Shown here in pieces: positions 47,804 to 57,392 of a DNA stretch of 64,000 nt (position 1 is its first letter; every line of letters starts with the position of its first letter). Below the pieces are notes generated by a model that did not search any database, was not told where the DNA came from, and saw only the letters and a list, made by a program, of their open reading frames with translations. The position numbers and the translations under genes were made by a program. The stretch covers positions 307,399,950-307,463,949 of the forward strand of contig NC_081408.1 of assembly GCF_030272615.1 (NCBI RefSeq), given 5' to 3'. This DNA is from Cryptomeria japonica (Eukaryota > Streptophyta > Pinopsida > Cupressales > Cupressaceae).

Positions 47804-50290
47804 CTATACCAAAATCATATTTTTGGGGTTCAAGTGCATGTTGTATTTATAGATTCTTTCAAAAAATTGACAGAGGACCTTAACATGGTCTTGACAAGAT
47901 ATAGACTTAGCTAAGATGTCATCAACATAATCTTCTAAGATTTTGTGCATGTAATAATGAAAGATGAGAGTTATAGCATGTTGATAGATAACACCAATGG
48001 TTTTCAATCCAAAAGGCATCATTACCCAACAAAACATACCCCAAGGATTAGTAAAGGTAGTTTTAAATTGATCATGAGGATTAATAAAGATTTGATTGTA
48101 TCTGAAGAAACTATTTGTAAAGGATAACAAAGCATGACCAGCTGTAGAATCTACTATTATATCAATGTTTAGAAGCTGAAAATCATCTTTCAAAGAGGCT
48201 TTATTGAAATCTCGAAAATCAATACATATTCTAATTTTATTATCGGGTTTAGCAATGACAACAATATTTGAAATCCAAGGAGAATTATCAATAGAGCCGA
48301 TAAAGTTAACATCTATAAGTTTTTCCATTTCGGCTTTAACAAGCAGAGCTATTTTGGGATTCATTTTTCTAATTTTTTGCTTCATGGGTTTAGCATCGAG
48401 AATCAATACAATGTTATGAGTGATAATTTTAGGTGTTGGCATTATAACAGACAAAGAGAGATTGTTGGCATTTCAATTAGGATATTGAGAAGGTTGTTGA
48501 TGATTATGGATATAACTGATTAAGGATGTTTACTGTCTTAATATTATTATTTTGTCATTGATGTCAAGAAATTGATTTTCTAATTCAGTATGATGTTGCC
48601 ATATCTTAAGAAGTATGATTTGATGAGTATAAAAATGTCGGTAAAAGACACAGACAAAATGTGATGAATAAGGGGAGAAATAAGTTATTCAATGGGCAAC
48701 TATTACCGAGTTAGACAATGATGAGATCATGATGTTTAGATTGTTTTGATATCCTACATATGTTGTTGATTGTAAGGTTAATACTATACTATGTTACCGA
48801 GCAAAGAACCTAGTCGGTAAACCCTAAGGTTATCGCTATCGGTTAATGAAGGCGGAATGTCTACCGAGTGAAGTTTAGCATTTACCGAGTTGCAACCAAG
48901 TAGTAACAGAATGCATTGAATGAATAAAGCATTATTTAATGAAGGAAGCTGATGAGCTGGAACTGATTAAATGATTGGTATGTCATGCATGAAGTTTGTT
49001 AAAGAATCTATGGCAAAGAAAAATTGGCTGGAAGATCTACAACGCAGATTGAACCGCATTACCCTAGCACAAATTCCAAGAAATGTATGCAAGTTCCAAG
49101 GTGGAGTAAAACGTTTTTCAGATCGAAAGATACATTGAACCTGGTCAAGTTTGAAGATCTGATGGCTATGATTGATCATGGGAAATGTGATCAAGGAGAT
49201 TAAGCGGTTAGCAAATTGTTTATAAATAAGGAACTGTTGATAAACAATGTATGTAGGCAAGTGTATGCACATGGATGCTACATAGTGATTACCGAGCACA
49301 GAAGCTTGAAGACCTGTTTGAATAATAGAGTATAGAGCCCAACAGATGGACAAGATAAGTCCTAGATTGTATTGAGAAAATAAGAATCTGCTTTAGCATT
49401 TTAGATGTGAAGTTGCAGATAGATTTTTATTACTGTTATTTTGTGAAGTGACAGAAAATCTCTTAACCGAGTGGACTTAACAGTCTTATTTGTAAAACCC
49501 TCTAGCAAGGTGACATTCTTATTGAGTGTTTGAAATCCTTTAACAAGGTCACTTCTAACAAGGTGAAGATCCTAATAGATCTAAGGGAAATCCCTTAACC
49601 GGGTCACATCTAACAATGTGTTTGTAATCTTTAACAGATTTGCTTTTAACCAAGCATACTCTAAAAGAGTATATTTCTTAGTGGGTCGGAAATCCCACAG
49701 TGGTTTTTCCCTATTTGGGTTTCCACGTTAAATCTGGTGTTATGAGTGTTATGATGTTTATATACTTATGAGTTTGCATGTTTAGCAGTTTTGGTTATAT
49801 TACTGAAGTATATGTTACCGAGGTTGAATCTGTTGTTTTTATGGAAGATTAAGTTTGTATGATTCACCTCCCCACCCCATGCCACCCCTCCCCCCCCCTC
49901 TCATCTTGTTAGCTATTGGATTTGCACTTACATTAAGTATCAGAACTATCATTAGGATCAATGGTAGACATATCAAAATAAATCCAAGCAAATATTCTAG
50001 GGAATTCATGTAATAAGACAGAATATTATTTTTGTTCTTCATCGGTTAAACACTTCCCGACCTTTATGATCTTTTCTTCATTACAAGGATCCATCTTAAC
50101 ATCAATGGTATCACTCACAAGAAGATTACTTTGTTGGGGAACATCCATTGGTTGAGAAAATTTATGTGTTTTCTCATCATTATCATTAGCTAATTTTGTG
50201 CATTTCTCAAAGTATGCCCCAACATTTAAACAATAAGGAAATCCATGATTATGATGATATCAAGGAAGATTGTCATAAGCTCCTAAAAAC
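47804..50290 (-). pseudogene. Gypsy reverse transcriptase, split by an LTR insertion
   Basis: The upstream part reads EPMDVPQQSNLLVSDTID and HEFPRIFAWIYFDMSTIDPN (about 50180-49955), with a stop after DEEQK. After the inserted LTR the frame continues from 48454 with MPTPKIITHNIVLILDAKP and FIGSIDNSPWISNIVVIAKP. Next come RICIDFRDFNKASLKDDF, STAGHALLSFTNSFFRYNQI and WGMFCWVMMPFGLKTIGVIY. The active site lies in YVDDILAKSISCQDHVKVL. It ends at 47804. In an active element it would copy the element RNA. The protein is broken. Confidence 0.88.
48463..49932 (+). repeat. LTR (solo or truncated element) inside the Gypsy RT
   Basis: It starts TGTTGGCATTTCAATT, like the solo LTR at 39367, shares the accgag/accggt-rich interior and the ggtttttccctatttgggtt block at 49702, and has a C-run at 49889-49898 close to its end. 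The right end is uncertain. The placement at 49932 rests on the ca followed by ttaagtatcagaac, which looks like a primer site, so a little internal sequence may remain. No target duplication was found (gagat on the left). Confidence 0.75.
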
Positions 50291-52620
50291 TCATGTCACA
50301 ACTCGATTTTTAATAAACTTTACTATTGTTAAATAATTAGACATGGTTTAATAATTAAAATAAAATTATTTAATCATGCTTTTGATTTATCTAGAAGAAC
50401 TTAATATGTTCTTCATTATTTTGAATTTTACCAATGGATGGATAGAAATACTATGTTTCGATTTGAGATGCAAATGTAATTATGCCGAGAGGCATCTACA
50501 ATGACATCAAAATGTCTGCAAACAAAAATTTGATTTTGAAACAATTTGACATGCAAATGATGGGTAAATGCATTAAATATACCATCTTTTGGTTTTTGTG
50601 GAGGTGTTATTTTATTACTCCAAATAAAATAGAACCCTCACCACTTGTCTCCAACTATATGAAACCTTTACATTCAAATGATAGTGAAAGAGTCATAATA
50701 TTTAAAAGGGAACAATCAATAAAATCAAGTGGCATTGTGAGTATCTCGCGATTCTAAATTCCAGGTTCATGCTTAAGCAGCTCTATTATTATCAATATTT
50801 TTGAAACTCTTGTATATCGTCAGATTTCCTTCTGTTATAAGATATCTCTCGGCATAATTTGGCTATATTTTGTAAATATAGATATACTAGTAATTCTTAC
50901 AATTGAATTTTTAGAAAGAAATAATGATGCATATATGTAATTAGTGATGTATTTTTATTTACGTTCACTAACTATCTGGTGCTTTTGTGAGTCATGAGTT
51001 TGTGCAGGTTGTTGAAGACAAACATGTGGCTAAGGTAGAGGTCTCCTAGCTTAATGGCAGTGGCAGTAGTTTATCATGAATGCATGTTTTTAATTAAATT
51101 TCTAGATTTAGTGAAATAATTTGATTATGTGAATTAGTGGTTTGATAGAAGCAACTATATAAAAGATTTCCTTATTAAATTAAGATAACGAAACAAGCAT
51201 TCCTTTGATTTATTAAAAGAGTGTATTTGCTAGATTTAGTTAAATAAAAGAAAATCGTATTTGATTTAAAAATAAAAATGATATTAAAAATATCAAAATA
51301 ATGATAAACAAATAAAAGTAAATTAAATGTATTTTCGCTTGATTGTAACTTGTAGAGGAGTCACTTTTATTGTAATTGAGAATGTTTTTGCTTAACATAA
51401 CTTCCATTTTTTTTCTTTGATCTTTGCCTTGCATGAATTGAGTGAGTAAAGTTTAAATGATCATAACTGGACTTGAGAGGTGGCGTATACAAGTGGAGAA
51501 AGAATCGAATAGCTTTATGAAATTTACATCTCTGCAACTGCCACCTAAACCCCCCAGGTTCTTTAATCAAAATAGCAAAGGCAGAGTTTATAAAGAGAAA
51601 ATTGTTAGAAGTGCCTGGAATTAGTGGAGAAAATTAGTGATTGAATGGAGTAAAAGTAGGATTTGTCTGGGTTTCACCATCTTAGGCTATCTAATTTTGG
51701 TGCCTATAACAGATTTTGTTATGAATGAATTCTTAAATACATTAAAAATAAACATATAAAAGCAAAGCAAAGATCACAGAAGAACAAATATCTTATAGAA
51801 TACTCAAACTAGCTCTAAAACCGGATAGTTACAGATCAATATTTTTGCAAAAATTACATATTGTAGATCATGATCAGCAAAATAATCTACGGTTTTGATT
51901 TTTTAAAAATTTTCAAAAAATAATAACACGAATCATAACATACGATTTTAAAACCAGTTTAGCTGCGTCCCACTTATAACTACATCTGAATGAATCAAAT
52001 TGTCTTTAAAACAATAGTGGCTCGCATGTTTAGTCTGGCTTCTTCAAAATCTCACTATTTAATACCATTTATGGGCACGATTAAGTGTCAAGCCATCTAT
52101 TATAGCAAAATCAATGCCAAGTTGTTCCATTTTGACACTTCATCAGATACATAAACACTTTCTAGCAGCCTTATCACAAAACAGTGAATTGGGGTAGTTT
52201 ATAGAATTTTGGAATGCCCATATTTGACTAATTCCCCAACTATGATGGGAATTTTTTGCATATATTTTCCCATAATATTAAAATTTAATGGGTAAGTTAT
52301 ATAATTCTGAGTGATACTTGTTCTGGAAAATATTGCATAGTATAAGGAATGCATTACCATGCTTGACAGTCCACACTTTGTTTTCTTCCTACAATATAAT
52401 TTCTTCAATAATATAGATTCTTGACTGTGAAACTTCTTGGAAAACAAATAATAAACTCAGTGTGTATATTTGAATAATGAGTATGAGTATCGTAGCATAA
52501 TCAAGGTCATAATAAATGGAATCCAGGAACACAAATATCTGTGGAAGATAGTCATAAGAAATGGCGTCTGAAATTTTAATTAACTGATGAAAATACTTTC
52601 AATATCTGTTTTACATTATA
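50291..52620. other. AT-rich spacer
   Basis: No gene, LTR or RNA gene is recognised. Open frames here are short, overlap on both strands and lack protein-like composition. Confidence 0.5.
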
Positions 52621-52627
52621 AAAGAAA

Positions 52628-52745
52628 AATTGAGCTATTGGTCTAATGGTTAAAGCTTAGAGCATCAAGGCATAGGTTAAGAGATTGAATTCTCCCCAGG
52701 CCACTCCATGACTGAAAGTTTTAAATTTTAACAACTAGTTGTAGC
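52628..52745 (+). mobile_element. tRNA-derived SINE-like sequence
   Basis: The stretch starts with gagctattggtctaatggtt, whose tggtctaatgg fits the A box of tRNA-type RNA polymerase III promoters. About 40 bases later agattgaattctcc resembles a weakened B box. The cloverleaf cannot be completed, so it is not a working tRNA. A SINE head is the best reading. Confidence 0.45.
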
Positions 52746-53236
52746 GTTAGTCATTAAGAGTTGTTAGTAGTTTTGTTTTAAATACAAGCCCTAATTGTAT
52801 AGTGGTAGGAGCATTTAAGTAAAACCTATAGGTTGACAGTTCCTTTTGTGAAAGAGAGTCAAGAATACTTTTAGGGTTTCTATTCTTTAGCTGATATGAA
52901 AGGGGGATGAGCATTAAGTTAATTGCAATAACAAATAACAAATAGAGATAAAGATGAAACTGAGACACAAACTACAGATCTGACAATGAAATATGTGGCA
53001 AGGTTTGTTTATATTTCTTTCATTAACGGTTTAAGATATGCATCCCCTACTCCATTCCTCAACTGGGTGCATGCATATGCGGCTTAAATAGGAGAACCCA
53101 TGTTTTCAAATGCAGTGGCTAAGTTTAATGCACTATGGGAGCTCCACACTTATGCACAAATCAACCCACATGGGTATATCTCATCATTCCCACAAGTAGT
53201 CGACGTAGCATCATCCCAAGAGTCAGTGAATGAGAG

Positions 53237-54010
53237 ATGAAACTATATAGCTCACTGTTAGAAATTTTGGTTGATTCGTTAGTTTTGGGTATTTCTTCTT
53301 TACATCAACATTTTGTCAGAGAATGGCAGATTTTGATGAAGGGCTCGGGTGAGGAGTGGATGTGAAGTGTATCTAGGTTGATCATACCTACTTTACCTTC
53401 TCAACTGGAGGTTGGTTGAATGGTTACTTTGGGAATTTCTTCTCTAGATCAGCATTTTGTTAAAGGATGGCAGATTTTGACAAGGGCTTGGGTGTGCAAT
53501 GGCTGCAAATTGTACCTGGATAGATCATCCCTGCTTTGTCATCTCAACTGGAGTTTGAAGATGTCAAGGTTGTGTCAAGGAGCTTTCGAGAAGTGACATA
53601 GGACATCTGGATAGATCATCCCTGCTTTGCCATCTCAATTGGAGTTTGAAGATGTCAAGGTTGTGTCAAGGAGCTTTCGAGAAGTGACAGAGGACATTTG
53701 GGTTCGAGGCTCTTTTTTAAATTGGTTTATGGAATGATTTCTTTCTACTTGAATCATCCTACTTGACAAGGGTTGTTTTGAGATGCCATGTTCATGTTTT
53801 TTGTTGGCATACATGTCTTTTGTATTCATTCATGTTGAGGTAGACTTATCATTTTAGGGGCTAATTCACTCTGATGTCATAGAATGGAGGGTTTTTATCT
53901 CCCCTCCAATTTTCTAATCTCCCTCCACATATATTGTAATCTTCTTATATTATTATTAATATATTATAGGCCTCAGCCTTCTTTTGTTAAAAAAAAAACA
54001 TGAAACCATA
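53237..54010 (+). mobile_element. Retroposon with poly(A) tail and an 11-bp near-perfect target duplication
   Basis: The sequence ends ggcctcagccttcttttg followed by a run of A at 53989-53998. The flanks atgaaactata (53237-53247) and atgaaaccata (54000-54010) match at 10 of 11 positions, as expected of LINE-type insertion. Inside are two layers of tandem duplication: about 144 bp (gggtatttcttct at 53287, gggaatttcttct at 53431) and 91 bp (ctggatagatcatccctgct at 53516 and 53607). No reverse transcriptase is present. Confidence 0.55.
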
Positions 54011-54438
54011 CCAAATCCTAAGGGAGAGGTACAAGCCAATCAATAGTCACTTCATAAGAGATCTCCTTCAATTGCTAAAGAATGGATCCTTCAAATGAGG
54101 AAAGGAAAGGTTATATATATGAAACCCTAATTTTAATTTTGATCGTAGTCTGACCTAGAATTGATAAAATTTTGCACAAAGAAAGATTTAAATATTATAA
54201 TACCACCAAAACATGATCCCAAAATTTAGGAAGAAAAAGTAGAGACTAGGATGGTACCACTGGTCCAGCCGATTTTTTTCCAAATTTTTAGGGATGGGTT
54301 AGTGCAGGATCAAGGGGGGCCAAAAAGTGGCGATGTGAAAAAAATAGCCTTCTTCACTCGCCTAAAAATGTGAAAATACATATTGACTTTTTGCTTAGCT
54401 TGGGTGTCAGTACACCTTGGCCTAGTAATTACCTATGC

Positions 54439-54456
54439 AAATCGGATATCCGATTT
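54439..54456. repeat. 18-bp perfect palindrome (first copy)
   Basis: aaatcggatatccgattt is its own reverse complement. A second, longer copy with the same core tcggatatccga is at 54680-54701, and an imperfect third (tccgatatctga) is at 54775-54786. Confidence 0.9.
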
Positions 54457-54479
54457 TTATTTGTAATTTTAATTTAAAA

Positions 54480-54660
54480 AATATATTATATGTTACATAT
54501 TATATAATATATAATCTATTATTATATTATATAATATATATATTATATAATAATATATATAATATAATATTAATATAATATTATATTATATTATATTATA
54601 TTATATTATATTATATTATATTATAATATATATTATATTATATTATATTATATATGTTAT
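54480..54660. repeat. AT-rich simple repeat (tatta/ttata)n
   Basis: Almost pure A/T sequence with long runs of ttatattata type units lies between two copies of the tcggatatccga palindrome. Confidence 0.92.
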
Positions 54661-54728
54661 TTAAAAATAATTGAAGTATAAAAATCGGATATCCGATTTT
54701 TTGAGACTTTTATATTTTGACAGTGGCA

Positions 54729-54756
54729 GCCCGTGAGTCATTTTTAACTCACGGGC
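54729..54756. other. Perfect 10-bp hairpin
   Basis: gcccgtgagt and actcacgggc pair perfectly around an 8-base loop (cattttta). The GC-rich stem stands out in this AT-rich part. It may be the end of a mobile element or a structured RNA, with no evidence for either. Confidence 0.8.
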
Positions 54757-55002
54757 CACGCGATTTCATCACAATCCGATATCTGATTTTTTGACAAAAA
54801 ATTGCTAAAAGATAGATTCAGAGGTAAGAATTTTATCGTTTTGAATCATTTTCATTCATTTTTTATATTTTTTGTTAATGTTTATTTGATTTTTCATTGA
54901 AAATATGGTTTTTTTAATGGAAACTAGGTTTTTTTAAATCAAATACCTAATTGTTTAAGTTTGTTAACTAAATTTAATTGTTTACATTCAATTAGGTTAA
55001 AA

Positions 55003-56913
55003 ATGGTGGATAACAATGAAAACACTAACAAACAACAACTGCAATAGCCAAACACTCATTTGCCAAACCCCCCCTCAATTCAAGATTTGATTGCACAAAA
55101 TTTGAATGAATTGAGGGGGATTGTAGAAGTATATCATAGGATCCCTCATCTAAACCCAATGTTTGATCCTCTCATGTCGATCATAAAAAGTATGGAAACC
55201 ATGACTGAGGAGCACGATGCTGCCCTTTTGTGGCGAGATTCTATGAGGGAAAAATATGCAGATGGCTTGTCGTATAAGGATATCAAGGATCTTGAGATAT
55301 CCAAAGCCGAAATTGCCTCATTGTTTGTCAATCCCCATACTGGTCAGCCCGTAGATCCCAAAAAAATAAAACTTTTTATTAAATGGTGCACAAATGATGG
55401 GATTGTGAAAATTTTTTGGGATCATTGGCGGATGGTTTTCAACAAACCACCCAACAACAATCTTGATATCCCCTTCTATTTTATAAAAAAATTGTATGCT
55501 GAGTTTGTTTTACACAAACATGTGAACTACTTTGACATCCAACCTTTCTAGGGTGTAGGTTTAGGTATGCCCCAAAATAGACCTGGGGTAGTCAGAGTAG
55601 TCCAGGGCCCGTATGTCCCCCCTCCTCCTGTTGATCCCCCACCTGCAGTGCAGCATCCTGATATCATTCATGAGGCGGCTTCACGGACCATATCGGCTAT
55701 TCACTCTTTGAGTAGCCTTTTGGTTTCTCAGGCCACATCAGTAGCTCAGCCTACTCTTGATGGTAGCGGTTCATCTGATGGTGTTGACACATCATCCTCA
55801 GCTCCACACATATGCGTGCCCCATAGTTGTGTCATGTGTGGGCACGTATGCTTGGGTCCAGTGGGATAGCCCGTCGATCATCCTGTGGACAGTGCAGATT
55901 ATGAGGTGCATGAGATGCATGATGCACCAAATGTTATTACACAGACTAGAGGATACCTTGGGGAGTCCTCACATGCTAGAGGCGAGGAGGCACCGTCATC
56001 ATACATTGATGATGTAGTGGTAAGATTTGTATTTTCACAGTTCATGTTATATTTTAATTAAATATTTATAAATTAGATAATATTAAGTACTCATTTTTAT
56101 TTACGTGGTCTATTTAATAGTTGATGACCGAGGATGAGTTGAGACAGATTCAGGAGGGCACCTTGTCAGCCATTTCATTTGGCCTTGATAGCTTGACGAT
56201 ACATATATTATTGCACCTAGTTGTTTGTATTTTATTGTACATACATGCTCATCATTTATATTGGTATTAATTAGATTATGTAGTAACTTGCATGTATATC
56301 TTATTTTACTCTTGTAGGGCACAAGCAGCATGAGTGCGGGGTAGTGTGATTTAGGATCTGGTAGTGCAATTAGAGACAAGGGAAAGGTAATTGAATGCAA
56401 ATATGATTGAATGAATAGTTTAAATAACTTATAGTGATTATACATGTCTAGACATAGATTGATAGTTTCATATACTTGTTGTATATATATACAGAGAATC
56501 CTTGGCTTCACATCCTTGATGACTACACCCAGTATACCTGAAGAAGAAGAAGAGATGCCTCAAGTAGATGTGTGTTTATTTTATTTTTTGATTAGTAGAT
56601 ATAATTTGGTATTATCAGTGACAATTATATGCTAACTTGTATCAATGTCATGTTTCTAAACATATGTAGGTTGTTTATGAAAATATTCAAAACATACCTC
56701 CTCTACTGAAGACATACATCAAGAGTCCTGCAAAGCTAAAGAGAAAACGTGGAGATGAGGTAAACATGAATAGTTCATTTTTATGTTAACTTTTTGAATG
56801 TGAATTATATAATATAACTAATATTAATCGTTGTTTGTTTTCTTGTGCAGGATCCTTCAGAGCCGAGCAGTGCGGCGAAGAGAATCTATTTTGATGATCC
56901 ATTGGGAGCTTAG
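55003..56913 (+). pseudogene. Six-exon gene of unknown function with four in-frame TAG stops
   Basis: Exons at 55003-56019, 56121-56198, 56318-56386, 56495-56563, 56670-56759 and 56851-56913 keep one frame, every intron being phase 0. Most junctions are canonical (gtaaga, gtaatt, gtagat, gtaaac donors; atag, gtag, acag, gtag, gcag acceptors). The donor of exon 2 is not. Exon 1 encodes a helical region (IVEVYHRIPHLNPMFDPLMS, IKLFIKWCTNDGIVKIFWDH), then a Pro-rich linker (VPPPPVDPPPAVQ) and a Ser-rich stretch. The C-terminus has a basic KLKRKRGDE, likely a nuclear signal, and ends YFDDPLGA. The stops at 55045, 55549, 55867 and in exon 3 are all TAG, consistent with CAG decay. I do not recognise the family. 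It could be an accessory gene of a transposon or a dying host gene. Confidence 0.6.
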
Positions 56914-57189
56914 GATGTTATAGATAGTTTTGGGATGCTTACATGTCTAGTTGGCATGTATATTTTTTATATGGACATACATTCATGTATTTAGACATAC
57001 ATTTTGTTTCAGTTGGCATTTATGCCATATTTGTGTATGGACATACATTTGTAATCAATTGACATTTTTATATATACAGAAGTTGATATTCGATCATATA
57101 AATTGTTGCTCATCTGTGCGTGGTGTTATCATGGAAATCTTTAATCTTCATTCCAATAATTAACAATGGCTAATAATGGCTATTTAATG

Positions 57190-57390
57190 AACAATACAAT
57201 TTATTTCATTTCATTTCATCATAAGTGTTGTTTTTATAATGAACAATATAATTCATTTAATGAACAATACAATTCATTTAATCAACAATACAATACAATT
57301 CATTCAATGAACAATACATTTCATGAACAATACAATTCATTTAATGAACAATATAATACAATTCATTTAATGAACAATACTTGATACAAT
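57190..57390 (+). repeat. Minisatellite of aatgaacaatacaattcatt units
   Basis: Roughly seven imperfect copies of a 20 to 30-bp unit built from aatgaacaatacaattcattt run directly up to the 359-bp array. Confidence 0.85.
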
Positions 57391-57392
57391 TC

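Larger units (their letters stand above)
41517..50290 (-). mobile_element. Gypsy retrotransposon of the Tat type, minus strand, with two nested insertions
   Basis: On the minus strand the order is RT N-terminus (50290-49947), RT (48462-47804), RNase H (47696-47055), a second archaeal-type RNase H, integrase zinc finger, integrase core and C-terminal segment (41750-41517). Integrase after RT defines Gypsy. A second RNase H (RVT_3 type, TNNITEHEALIVGLKKAL) between RT/RNase H and integrase is the mark of the Tat lineage that includes Ogre. The element is cut by an LTR at 48463-49932 and by a 3.7-kb LTR element at 43260-46998. Its own LTRs and most of gag and protease are not identifiable. Confidence 0.88.

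Noticed and set aside
41517-50290. Endogenous caulimovirid or other viral insertion
   Set aside because: Integrase, dual RNase H and Tat-type RT are present. I see no movement or coat protein and no viral gene order.
52628-52705. A functional tRNA gene
   Set aside because: There is an A-box match but the B box is weak and acceptor, anticodon and T arms cannot be paired.
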